DNA of 64,000 nucleotides, from NCBI RefSeq assembly GCF_018332695.1, contig NZ_BOQN01000061.1:1-64000 (forward strand), given 5' to 3'. Of this stretch, positions 32,950 to 45,250 are shown piece by piece. This DNA is from Paractinoplanes toevensis (GTDB taxonomy: Bacteria > Actinomycetota > Actinomycetes > Mycobacteriales > Micromonosporaceae). The stretch's first letter is position 1. Each line of letters starts with the position of its first letter. The notes below the pieces were generated by a model. That model saw nothing but the letters and a program-made list of their open reading frames with translations. It searched no databases and was not told the origin of the DNA. The position numbers and the translations under genes were made by a program.

Positions 32950-34986
32950 CTATCCGGCGTCATTTCGGAGAACCAGGATCGCGATATCGTCCCGGGGCTC
33001 CTCGACCGAGAAGTTGATCGTGATGGAGCGCAGCCGGGCCGCCATCACGTCGGCCGGATAGCCGGCCAGTGGGCCGGCCGCCTCGCGCAGCCGGGTCGTG
33101 CCGAACAGCTCCCGGCCGCGGCGCCGCTCGGTCACCCCATCGGTGTAGAAGATCAGCGAGTCACCCGCGCCCAGCCGCACCTCGGCGTCCGGCGAGGAGA
33201 TCGTCTCCAGCAGGCCCAGCGCGGTGCCGCCCTCGCCGACGAACGACGTCTTGCCGTCCGCCCGTACCAGCACCGCCCGGTCGTGCCCGGCCAGGTGGAG
33301 GCACACCACCAGGGTGCCGTCCGGCTCCCGGTGCACCATGGCCATCGCGAGCGTGCAGTAGCGGCCGCCGCCCCGCTGCACCAGCGTCTTGTTGACCCGG
33401 CAGAGGATCTCGGTCATCGGCTTGCCGTCGTCGACCAGGATCCGGATCACGTCGCGGACCAGGCCGGTCACCGTGGCCGCCTGCACGCCCTTGCCGGACA
33501 CGTCGCCGACCACCACCAGCCAGCGGCCGTCGCCGGCCGGCACCACGTCGTAGAAGTCGCCGCCGACCTCGGAACCGGTCGGAACGTATTCGGCGGCGAA
33601 ACCGACCCCGTCGACCTTGGGCAGGGCCGGCGGCAGCAGCGACGCCTGCAGGGTGCGGGCCACCTTGCGACGCTCGTCGTGGATGCGCGCGTTGTCGATG
33701 GCCAGGGCCGCCCGGCGGGCCACGTCTTCCAGAACGGCGACCTCGTCGGCGTCGTGCCGGTGCCGGATGTGCCGGCCGACGGCCAGGGTGCCGAGCCGGG
33801 CGCCGCGGGCCACCAGCGGCACCGCGAACCCCTCGGACGGGGAGCCGAGCATCACCTGGGTGCCGAGCCGGGACGCCTCCTCGAGCCGGGCCAGCACCGA
33901 GTCGGGGCCGGTCTCGGCGAGGGTGTCGTGCAGCGGGGCCAGGGCGCTCTCGTCGGCGTGGGTGGCCGCGGCCAGTTGCAGCCGGCCCCAGGCGTCGGTG
34001 GTGTGCACCGCGCACCACTGGCCGAGCCGGGGCACCACCAGCTGCGGGATCAGCGCCATCGTGAGGTTGACGTCGAGCGACTGGGCGAGCAGCTCGCTGG
34101 CCTCGGCCAGGAACGTCAGCCAGGTCTGCCGGCGCAGGTCGGTGCGGCGCAGCCGGTCATTTTCCAGGTGCAGCGAGAACCGCTCGGCGACGATCGTGGC
34201 CAGCGGCTGCGCGTAGCCGGTCGGGGCCGCGTCCAGCTCCAGCTCGCCCGAGTAGGGGCGGTGCACGGCCAGCGGCACCCGGATGGTGTCGGCGTCCTCG
34301 CGGGGCTGCCGGCCGTGCCGGGCCAGCAGCTGCCGGCCACCGCCGTCGCCGCGATCGAGCCGCACCACGCCGCCGGCCGCACCGGTCAGCCGGGCGAGCC
34401 GGGCCAGCAGGTCGGCGGCGAACTCGGCGAGCGCCTCGTCGGTCTGCCGCTCCGGGTTGATCTGCAGCAGCGCGGTGAGCGCACCCACGCTGGGGGTGCC
34501 GGCCTCGACCACGTTGGCGGCCGGCACCACGGCGGTGGTCGACTCCGGGAGGTGCTGCCCCTCGAGGCGGAACCAGACGCCCTTGCCGGTGCCCTCGTGC
34601 ACGGTGCCCCAGCGGGACGCGAAATGGTCGACCAGCAGCAGGCCACGGCCGCGCTCGGCCACCTCGCCGATGTCGACGCTCTCGTTGCGCGGACCGACCG
34701 CCAGCTGCTCGACCGGGCCGGGCGCGAAGTCGGTCACCGTCACGGTCAGGCCGGTCCGGTCGGCGCTGACCTCGATGTCCAGCTCGGTGTTGGCGTGCAC
34801 CACCGCGTTGGTGGAGAGCTCGGTGGTCAGCAGGAGGGCCTCGTTGAGCAGGGCGTCGAGCCCCGCGTCCTCAAGCACGGAGCGGACCAGTGCCCGGGCC
34901 GCCGCCGGAGTGCGCCGGTCATTGGGCAACCGGACCCGCCGGACGAGACCGCCCGCCGGAGTTTCCGAAGCTGACACGCCATGCAT
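32950..34986 (-). CDS. HATPase-GAF-PP2C (SpoIIE) phosphatase
   Basis: A 678-residue signalling protein. Residues about 20-145 are an RsbW-like HATPase (LLLTTELSTNAVVHA, ERGRGLLLVDHFASRWG), about 170-300 an unassigned linker, about 300-440 a GAF domain, and about 455-678 a PP2C phosphatase (GGDFYDVV, GDVSGKG, FYTDGVTERR, DDIAILVL). Anti-sigma kinase and STAS phosphatase activities on one chain allow a self-contained switch. It is divergent from the HAMP-array kinase gene across 77 bases, suggesting joint control. STAS partner candidates are the single STAS proteins elsewhere in the window. Confidence 0.85.
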   Translation of the reverse strand: MHGVSASETPAGGLVRRVRLPNDRRTPAAARALVRSVLEDAGLDALLNEALLLTTELSTNAVVHANTELDIEVSADRTGLTVTVTDFAPGPVEQLAVGPRNESVDIGEVAERGRGLLLVDHFASRWGTVHEGTGKGVWFRLEGQHLPESTTAVVPAANVVEAGTPSVGALTALLQINPERQTDEALAEFAADLLARLARLTGAAGGVVRLDRGDGGGRQLLARHGRQPREDADTIRVPLAVHRPYSGELELDAAPTGYAQPLATIVAERFSLHLENDRLRRTDLRRQTWLTFLAEASELLAQSLDVNLTMALIPQLVVPRLGQWCAVHTTDAWGRLQLAAATHADESALAPLHDTLAETGPDSVLARLEEASRLGTQVMLGSPSEGFAVPLVARGARLGTLAVGRHIRHRHDADEVAVLEDVARRAALAIDNARIHDERRKVARTLQASLLPPALPKVDGVGFAAEYVPTGSEVGGDFYDVVPAGDGRWLVVVGDVSGKGVQAATVTGLVRDVIRILVDDGKPMTEILCRVNKTLVQRGGGRYCTLAMAMVHREPDGTLVVCLHLAGHDRAVLVRADGKTSFVGEGGTALGLLETISSPDAEVRLGAGDSLIFYTDGVTERRRGRELFGTTRLREAAGPLAGYPADVMAARLRSITINFSVEEPRDDIAILVLRNDAG

Positions 34987-35063
34987 CTTCTCCTGTCGGC
35001 GGGGGCTTGCACAAAGTCGTGTCTCGCATTGACCCGGTCGAGCGAGAGAGGATAGGGGGCCCG

Positions 35064-39479
<4,416 letters not shown>

Positions 39480-39490
39480 GGGGTAGGGGA

Positions 39491-40039
39491 GTGGCGGAAC
39501 GCGCCAAGGCCCTGCTGGTCGACGACCGCAAGGACAACCTGCTAGCCCTGGAGGCCATCCTTCAGGGCCTCCCGGTGACCCCGGTCGCCGTGGAGAGCGG
39601 TGAGGCCGCGCTCAAGCAACTGCTCACCGACGATTTCGCGGTCATCCTGCTGGACGCGCAGATGCCCAACATGGACGGCTTCGAGACGGCCAGTCACATC
39701 AAGCGGCGCGAGCGCACCCGGCACGTACCCATCCTGTTCCTGACCGCCGCCGACCGGGACGCGCAGCTCGCGCTGCGCGGTTACGCGGTCGGCGCGGTCG
39801 ACTACCTCACGAAGCCGTTCGACCCGTGGGTGCTGCGGGCCAAGGTGTCCATCTTCGTCGAGCTGTGGACCAAGACCCAGCAGCTCAAGGCCCAGGCCGA
39901 CGCGACCCGCGAGCGGGATTCGCAGTGGCAGCGCCTCACCGAGACGGTCGACGAGGCCGCCCGAGTGCTCCGGGCGGGCGGCCACGACGCCGCGGCCGAG
40001 GCGCTGGCCCTGCTGGAGAAGGCCCGCTGGGGCAGCTAG
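39491..40039 (+). CDS. Response regulator, REC domain with coiled tail
   Basis: A 182-residue response regulator without DNA-binding domain. REC occupies about 1-125 with D55 as phospho-acceptor (ILLDAQMPNMDGF) and the K of DYLTKPFDP; a coiled coil follows (TKTQQLKAQADATRERDSQW). GTG start is 11 bases after the hybrid kinase stop, so it is co-transcribed and most likely receives phosphate from that kinase or acts as its adaptor. Confidence 0.85.
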   Translation: MAERAKALLVDDRKDNLLALEAILQGLPVTPVAVESGEAALKQLLTDDFAVILLDAQMPNMDGFETASHIKRRERTRHVPILFLTAADRDAQLALRGYAVGAVDYLTKPFDPWVLRAKVSIFVELWTKTQQLKAQADATRERDSQWQRLTETVDEAARVLRAGGHDAAAEALALLEKARWGS

Positions 40040-40303
40040 AGAGCTTCGGGATGAGGTCCCAGCGCCCGGGCGGGCCTCCCATATCGCGGGCCTGGATCCC
40101 GCCCTGCGGGCGACGCTCCCACCTTCCGGCCACGGCACCCCGATATGCCGTCTATATCCGGCAGCGACCGGACGACCCGCGGCGGACTTGTCGAGTTCAC
40201 ACCCCGCTCAGTGCCGCACTTTCCAAGATCTCGCGGGGCAGCGCGGCGGGGCGAAACCGCACCACCTCTCGCGCACCCACCCCGCCCGGCGCTAGTGCAG
40301 ATC

Positions 40304-40338
40304 GTGCGGACTTGCCGCTCTGTCCGCACGGCAAGTCC
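40304..40338. repeat. Two mutually exclusive hairpins
   Basis: GTGCGGAC (40304-40311) pairs with GTCCGCAC (40322-40329); GGACTTGCC (40308-40316) pairs with GGCAAGTCC (40330-40338). The stems share bases 40308-40311, so only one can form fully, like an attenuator switch. Strand of transcription is unknown. Confidence 0.5.
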
Positions 40339-40358
40339 ACAAGATCGGGCGTAGCCGG

Positions 40359-40377
40359 GGGCGGGCCAGGCCCGCCC
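40359..40377. terminator. GC hairpin, possible bidirectional terminator
   Basis: GGGCGGGCC and GGCCCGCCC face each other around a single A: a perfect 9-bp inverted repeat. No T run follows on either strand, as is common for actinomycete terminators between convergent genes. Confidence 0.45.
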
Positions 40378-40535
40378 GTAGCGGGCGCGCGGAGGGTGAG
40401 GGGCACCTGCCGGGACCGAGTGCCACGGGACTGAGCCGGCCCGTACGGAAAAGGGTTTGATCGAAAGCGCACCGAAGCCGGGGTCGGGGTTCCGTCCTTT
40501 CCGGACATCGGCGAGGCCCCCACCCGAAAAGACTT

Positions 40536-40871
40536 CTAGCTGTTCACGTATGGCGTGACGGCGTTGGTGAGTGCGGAGCGGAGCACCGATTTCGGGCGGG
40601 CGCCGACCAGCGTCGCGGTCACGATGCCGCCGGTGAAGAACAGCAGCGTGGGCATCGACATGATCCGGTAGGCGCGGGTCGTCGACGGGTTCTCGTCGGC
40701 GTTGATCTTGCCGATTCGCAGCCGGCCGTCGAACTCGGGGGCCAGCTCGGCCAAGGTCTGGGCCATCGGGCGGCACGGCGGGCACCAGTCGGCCCAGAAG
40801 TCGACGACGAACGGCAGGTCCGAGGCGAGCACGGTCTCGGCGAAGGTGGCGTCGGTCAGAGTGATGAGCAT
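40536..40871 (-). CDS. Thioredoxin
   Basis: A 111-residue thioredoxin with active site WADWCPPCRPM; CPPC instead of the commonest CGPC is seen in thioredoxins that lean towards specialised roles. cis-Pro is in SMPTLLFF. ATG 40871 begins before the end of the MerR gene (16-base overlap), so regulator and thioredoxin are coupled and the MerR protein probably senses thiol or redox stress. Cytosolic. Confidence 0.88.
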   Translation of the reverse strand: MLITLTDATFAETVLASDLPFVVDFWADWCPPCRPMAQTLAELAPEFDGRLRIGKINADENPSTTRAYRIMSMPTLLFFTGGIVTATLVGARPKSVLRSALTNAVTPYVNS

Positions 40872-41233
40872 CGGGTCTCCCGGTTTTCGACGGCCTGGGT
40901 CAACTGCGCGTGCAGCTGCTGCCGGATCTCCGTGAGCTGCGAAAGGTAGCCGTCCACCTCGGCGAGTTTCCGGCGCAGCACCACCACCGAATCCGGGCAC
41001 ACGTGGCCCGCGGAGTTACCGGCGCGTAGGCACGCGACGAAGGGTTTGATGTCGTCGAGCCCGAAACCGACCGCGAGCAGCGACCGGATCTCGTGCACCA
41101 CGCGCAGCTCGGCATCGTCGTACTGCCGGTAGCCGTTGCTGTCCCGCTGCGGCCGCACGAGACCCTGTTCTTCGTAGTAGCGCAGGGTCCGAGTGCTGGT
41201 GCCCGCGCGTGAGGCCAGCTCGCCGATCAACAT
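40856..41233 (-). CDS. MerR-family regulator of thioredoxin
   Basis: A 125-residue MerR protein: N-terminal winged helix (IGELASRAGTSTRTLRYYEEQGLV), then the dimer coiled coil. Cysteines at CLRAGNSAGHVC and near the C-terminus could sense redox or metal but do not match the SoxR Fe-S spacing (CxxCxC...C). A palindrome in its promoter fits MerR-type control with an extended spacer. Upstream of and overlapping the thioredoxin gene. Confidence 0.82.
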   Translation of the reverse strand: MLIGELASRAGTSTRTLRYYEEQGLVRPQRDSNGYRQYDDAELRVVHEIRSLLAVGFGLDDIKPFVACLRAGNSAGHVCPDSVVVLRRKLAEVDGYLSQLTEIRQQLHAQLTQAVENRETRCSSL

Positions 41234-41247
41234 GAGGCCGACGTTAG

Positions 41248-41270
41248 GCCTTCACACCGGTGTCAACGCA
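41248..41270 (-). promoter_or_regulatory. MerR-type operator/promoter
   Basis: ACACCGGTGT (41254-41263) is a perfect palindrome 20-30 bases before the MerR start. On the minus strand it sits between TTGCGT-like and TAACG-like elements about 19-20 bases apart, the long spacer MerR activators correct by twisting. Confidence 0.5.
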
Positions 41271-41299
41271 AGGCCCTTGTTCTAAGGTCGAGCCGGCCC

Positions 41300-41494
41300 C
41301 GGCGCGGGGAGTACATCGGTGCGGAAATCTGCGCGACCGGCTCTCCTGTCCGGTCCGGCAGCGGTGAACTGGAAGTTCGTGCCGACGACGGTGTCATCTA
41401 TGTGGCGCCGACGCTCATCGTGCATTACGTCGAAGAGCACGGCTATCTGCCGCCGGAGCCGTTCCTCGCCGCGCTCAGGAAGCGACTGAGCTGA
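41300..41494 (+). pseudogene. Remnant of a DUF7919-like gene (C-terminal part)
   Basis: One frame reads continuously into TGA 41492-41494 and encodes GELEVRADDGVIYVAPTL, IVHYVEEHGYLPPEPFLAAL, matching the C-terminus of small actinomycete proteins I know as DUF7919-like. No start codon with a leader or the N-terminal part (about the first 70-80 residues) is present; upstream lies the MerR promoter. It is therefore a truncated relic. The end overlaps the STAS gene on the other strand by 20 bases. Confidence 0.55.
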
Positions 41495-41804
41495 TCATCA
41501 GGGCGCTGCGGAGGCCGGTGATGTCGAGGACGCGCATCAGGAACTCGCCGACGTTGGTCAGTGAGAGCACCGAGCGGGCGTGCTGAGCCTTGCGGCTGAG
41601 CACCACCAGGGTGCCGAGACCCTGCGAATCGCAGAATGTGACGCCCGCCATGTCGAGCACGATGCGGGGCGGCGGCTCGCCCAGGGTCTCATTGACGATG
41701 GCGGACAGGTTGGCGACCGTGAGCACGTCAATCTCACCGGCGAGGTGCAGGACGACCTCGTCGGGCGCACGCTCGACCTCGATGGTCAACTCCGGCCTCT
41801 CCAC
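41475..41804 (-). CDS. Anti-sigma factor antagonist (STAS)
   Basis: A 109-residue STAS protein with switch residues D59-S60 in FCDSQGLGTL, so competent for phosphorylation by an RsbW-like kinase. Alone in its transcription unit and facing the hemL gene. It is one of three single STAS proteins in the window and a plausible substrate for the PP2C phosphatases encoded nearby. Confidence 0.8.
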   Translation of the reverse strand: MERPELTIEVERAPDEVVLHLAGEIDVLTVANLSAIVNETLGEPPPRIVLDMAGVTFCDSQGLGTLVVLSRKAQHARSVLSLTNVGEFLMRVLDITGLRSALMISSVAS

Positions 41805-41885
41805 GGGCTCAGCCTATCGCCCGTGGTGGGGATCTGCCCGTCGGGCGCTCGCGTAACCGGGCGTTCCGGACATGCTGGTGTGACG

Positions 41886-41898
41886 CACGTACGACGTG
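41886..41898. promoter_or_regulatory. Small inverted repeat upstream of hemL
   Basis: CACGT-ACG-ACGTG, centred about 60 bases before the hemL start. Could be a regulator site; no factor can be named. Confidence 0.3.
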
Positions 41899-41950
41899 AA
41901 CAACCCTCTTGAGACGACCGAGGGGTGCCGCTGACAGAATGGGAGCCGCT

Positions 41951-43279
41951 GTGACCACCTCATACCGCGCCGAGGGCCTCCCGTACCCGCAGGACGCCCC
42001 GGTCTCCCAGGCCCTGTTCGACCGCGCCAGCGCCATCGTGCCCGGCGGGGTCAATTCACCCGTGCGTGCGTTCCGAGCGGTCGGTGGCACGCCCCGATTC
42101 ATGTCGTCCGGCAAAGGTCCGTGGCTCACCGACGCCGACGGCCGCCGCTACGTCGACCTGGTCTGCTCGTGGGGTCCGCTGATCCACGGCCACGCGCATC
42201 CCGAGATCGTGGCCGCCGTGCAGGCCGCCGCCGCCCTGGGCACCAGTTTCGGCACGCCCACGGCCGGCGAGGTCGACCTGGCCGAGGAGATCGTCCGGCG
42301 CGCCGGGATCGACGAGGTCCGCCTGGTCAATTCGGGCACCGAGGCCACCATGACCGCGATCCGGCTGGCCCGCGGCTTCACCGGCCGAGCCAAGATCGTG
42401 AAGTTCGCCGGCTGCTACCACGGCCACGTCGACGCCCTGCTGGCCGCGGCCGGCTCCGGCGTCGCCACCCTCGGCCTGCCCGATTCACCCGGCGTGACCG
42501 GGGCGACCACGGCCGAGACGATCGTGCTGCCGTACAACGACGTGGCCGCGGTCGAGGCGGCGTTTGCCACCGACGGCACCGAGATCGCCGCGATCATCAC
42601 CGAGGCCGCGGCCGGCAACATGGGCGTGGTCCCCCCGCGCGACGGCTTCAACCAGCGCCTCGCCGAGATCGCCCACGCGAACGGCGCGCTGCTGATCGTC
42701 GACGAGGTGATGACCGGTTTCCGGGTGTCGGCCGGTGGCTGGTCCGGGCTCGACCCGGTCGATGCCGACCTGTTCACCTTCGGCAAGGTGATGGGCGGCG
42801 GGCTGCCCGCGGCCGCGTTCGGCGGGCGCCGCGAGATCATGTCGCGGCTCGCCCCGGCCGGCCCGGTCTACCAGGCCGGCACGCTCTCCGGTAACCCGCT
42901 CGCCTGCGCGGCCGGCCTGGCCTCGCTGCGGCTGGCCGACGACGCGACCTACAAGCGGCTCGACGAGCTGTCCGCGACGGTGGGTGCGCTGGCCTCCGTC
43001 GAACTGAACAAGGCGGGCGTCCCGCACCGGCTGTCGTACGCCGGGAACATGTTCTCGATCTTCTTCACTGAGACCGAGGTCGTCGACTACGACACGGCGA
43101 AGACCCAGGACGCGGCCGCGTTCAAGGGCTTCTTCCACGAGATGCTCGCCCGCGGCGTCTACCTGCCGCCGAGCGCCTTCGAATCGTGGTTTGTGTCGAC
43201 GGCGCTGGACGACCAGGCGCTGGAACAGATCGCGGCGGCGTTGCCGCACGCAGCACGGGCCGCAGGGGGTACGGCATGA
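41951..43279 (+). CDS. hemL: Glutamate-1-semialdehyde 2,1-aminomutase
   Basis: A 442-residue PLP enzyme converting glutamate-1-semialdehyde to 5-aminolevulinate in C5 haem synthesis. It opens with the family pattern SQALFDRASAIVPGGVNSPVRAF; the PLP lysine is in TFGKVMGGGLP; NSGTEATMTAIRLARG and GTLSGNPLACAAG are conserved. GTG 41951 is chosen for GGGAG five bases upstream; ATG 41939 is also in frame. The stop overlaps the next start (ATGA). First gene of a haem/cytochrome c group. Confidence 0.92.
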   Translation: MTTSYRAEGLPYPQDAPVSQALFDRASAIVPGGVNSPVRAFRAVGGTPRFMSSGKGPWLTDADGRRYVDLVCSWGPLIHGHAHPEIVAAVQAAAALGTSFGTPTAGEVDLAEEIVRRAGIDEVRLVNSGTEATMTAIRLARGFTGRAKIVKFAGCYHGHVDALLAAAGSGVATLGLPDSPGVTGATTAETIVLPYNDVAAVEAAFATDGTEIAAIITEAAAGNMGVVPPRDGFNQRLAEIAHANGALLIVDEVMTGFRVSAGGWSGLDPVDADLFTFGKVMGGGLPAAAFGGRREIMSRLAPAGPVYQAGTLSGNPLACAAGLASLRLADDATYKRLDELSATVGALASVELNKAGVPHRLSYAGNMFSIFFTETEVVDYDTAKTQDAAAFKGFFHEMLARGVYLPPSAFESWFVSTALDDQALEQIAAALPHAARAAGGTA

Positions 43280-43923
43280 GCAGGACCACGGTGCACGTGC
43301 TGCGGCACGGCGAGGTCTTCAACCCGACGAAGATCCTGTACGGGCGGCTGCCCAACTTCCATCTCTCCGAGCTCGGCGTGCAGATGGCCAAGGCGGCGGC
43401 CGAGTCGCTGGCCGCCCGCGACATCACGTACGTGGTGGCCAGCCCGCTGGAGCGGGCCCAGGAGACGGCCGCCCCGATCGCCGCCGAGTTCAAGCTCGAC
43501 GTGGCCAGCGACGTGCGGCTGATCGAGAGCGCCAACTACTTCGAGGGCAAGACGGTGGGCGTCGGCGACGGCGCGCTGACCAACCCGCGGCACTGGTGGG
43601 TGCTGCGCGACCCCATCACGCCGTCCTGGGGCGAGCCCTACCTGCAGATCGCCACCCGGATGTTCGCGGCCGTGCAGGCGGCCCGGGTCGCCGCCGAGGG
43701 CCACGAGGCCGTCTGCGTCTCCCACCAGCTGCCGATCTGGACACTGCGCCGGTACGTCGAGAAGAAGCGACTCTGGCATGACCCGCGCCGTCGCCAATGT
43801 GGCCTGGCCAGTCTCACCTCGATTCACTTCGAGGGTTCTACCGTGGTCGGTATCGACTACTCCGAGCCGGCCGCGCACCTGGTGGCCCTGTCCGCGTCCG
43901 CCAAGACCGCCAAGGGAGCTTGA
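43276..43923 (+). CDS. Histidine phosphatase superfamily protein
   Basis: A 215-residue phosphoglycerate-mutase-like phosphatase. The catalytic motif LRHGEVFNP near residue 9 provides the phospho-His; VSHQLPIW gives the second His. ASPLERAQETA is the conserved acid region. Commonly found between hemL and cytochrome c maturation genes in actinomycetes, where its substrate is unknown. Overlaps hemL by 4 bases and precedes the TlpA-like gene by 2 bases. Confidence 0.82.
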   Translation: MSRTTVHVLRHGEVFNPTKILYGRLPNFHLSELGVQMAKAAAESLAARDITYVVASPLERAQETAAPIAAEFKLDVASDVRLIESANYFEGKTVGVGDGALTNPRHWWVLRDPITPSWGEPYLQIATRMFAAVQAARVAAEGHEAVCVSHQLPIWTLRRYVEKKRLWHDPRRRQCGLASLTSIHFEGSTVVGIDYSEPAAHLVALSASAKTAKGA

Positions 43924-43925
43924 CC

Positions 43926-44480
43926 ATGCGCCGCCCCACCGTCGTCCTGACCGTCGCCGCGCTCGCGGTGGCCGGCCTGGCCGGGTGCGGCGGGGAGAAC
44001 TGGGCGAAGAAGTGCACCACCACGGGCACCGTGGTGGAGTGCGCGCCGACCCAGCGCCCGCAGGTCAAGGAGGTCACCGGCGAGCTGCTCGACGGCGGGA
44101 AATACGACATCTCGCAGGACCGCGGCAAGGTCGTGGTGGTCAACTTCTGGGGCTCGTGGTGTGCGCCGTGCCGGGCCGAGGCCGATGACCTGGAGAAGAC
44201 CTACCAGGACACCAAGGCCAAGGGCGTCACCTTCATCGGCGTCAACTCGCGCGACGACAAAGACTCGGCCCGGGCGTTCGAGCGCGGCCGGGTGACCTAC
44301 CCGAGCATCTACGACTTCGACGGCAAGGTCGCGTTGAAGTTCGACGTGACCCAGACCAGCACCCCGGCCACGCTGATCCTCGACCGGCAGGGCCGGATCG
44401 CGGTGGCACTGCGCGCCGCCACGACGTACACCGAGCTGCAGCCGTTGGTCGAGAAGATCGCGGCGGAAGCGACCGGGTGA
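43926..44480 (+). CDS. TlpA/ResA-like thiol-disulfide lipoprotein
   Basis: A 184-residue membrane-anchored thioredoxin-like protein. Lipobox LAGCGG (Cys21) follows a hydrophobic leader; active site WGSWCAPCRAE; cis-Pro in TSTPATLIL. It would reduce the haem-binding CxxCH cysteines of apocytochrome c outside the membrane, receiving electrons from CcdA encoded next. Part of the System II cytochrome c maturation operon. Confidence 0.87.
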   Translation: MRRPTVVLTVAALAVAGLAGCGGENWAKKCTTTGTVVECAPTQRPQVKEVTGELLDGGKYDISQDRGKVVVVNFWGSWCAPCRAEADDLEKTYQDTKAKGVTFIGVNSRDDKDSARAFERGRVTYPSIYDFDGKVALKFDVTQTSTPATLILDRQGRIAVALRAATTYTELQPLVEKIAAEATG

Positions 44481-45250
44481 TGGGCGAGAACTTCGCGGAC
44501 ATCGCCGGCAGCGGCCCGCTGCTGCTGGCGGTTGCCGTCGCGGCCATCGCCGGCCTGGTCAGCATCCTGTCGCCGTGCGTGCTGCCGCTGGTGCCGGGTT
44601 ATCTCTCCTATGTGACCGGGCTGGCCGGGGCCGACCTGGACGCCGAGCGGGCCGCCGAGGTGCGCCGGAGGACCGGCCGGGTGCTGGCCGGCACGCTGCT
44701 GTTCGTGCTCGGCTTCGCGATCGTGTTCACCCTGCTGGTGACGCTGGTGGCGAACATCGGCTTCACCCTCAAGACCCACCAGGAGACGCTCGACATCGTC
44801 CTCGGCGTACTGGTGATCGTGCTCGGCCTCGGTTACCTCGGCTGGATCCCCGGCCTGCAACGGGAGATGCGGATCAGCAAGCTCCCGGCGGCCGGCCTGA
44901 TCGGCGCCCCGATCTTCGGCGGTATCTTCGCGCTGTCCTGGTTGCCCTGCACCGGACCGACCCTGACCGTGGTGATCGCGCTGGCCACCACGAGCGGTCA
45001 GACCAGTCGCGCGGCAACTCTCGCCCTCGCGTACAGCCTCGGTCTTGGCATTCCGTTCGTTCTGTTCGGTCTTTTCTTCCGCAAGCTGCTCGGCGTCTTC
45101 CGGGCGATCCGCCGGCACAGCCAGTGGGTGACCAGGATCGGCGGGGCGCTGCTCATCGCGGTCGGCATCGCCCTGGTCACCGGGGGTTGGAACCACTTCC
45201 TGGTCTGGCTGCTGACCACCTTCGACTTCGGCGGAGGGACACTGCTGTGA
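44480..45250 (+). CDS. ccdA: Cytochrome c biogenesis protein CcdA
   Basis: A 256-residue membrane protein with six hydrophobic segments that carries reducing power across the membrane. The two redox cysteines are in SPCVLPLVPGYLSYVTG and LPCTGPTL. GTG 44477 overlaps the previous stop and ATG 44480 follows directly (GTGATG); ATG is chosen. Ends in a GTGA overlap with resB. Confidence 0.9.
   Translation: MGENFADIAGSGPLLLAVAVAAIAGLVSILSPCVLPLVPGYLSYVTGLAGADLDAERAAEVRRRTGRVLAGTLLFVLGFAIVFTLLVTLVANIGFTLKTHQETLDIVLGVLVIVLGLGYLGWIPGLQREMRISKLPAAGLIGAPIFGGIFALSWLPCTGPTLTVVIALATTSGQTSRAATLALAYSLGLGIPFVLFGLFFRKLLGVFRAIRRHSQWVTRIGGALLIAVGIALVTGGWNHFLVWLLTTFDFGGGTLL

Larger units (their letters stand above)
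40040..40535. other. 496-base non-coding stretch with structured elements
   Basis: Lies between convergent genes. Small open frames on both strands show no motif or ribosome site. It contains overlapping inverted repeats (40304-40338), a strong GC hairpin (40359-40377) and TGCCG/CGGCA near 40146-40163. It may hold terminators, a small RNA, or debris of a lost gene. Confidence 0.5.

Noticed and set aside
40145..40354. Short open frames in the 496-base gap
   Set aside because: No ribosome binding site, motif or codon signal distinguishes them from the random open frames expected at this G+C.
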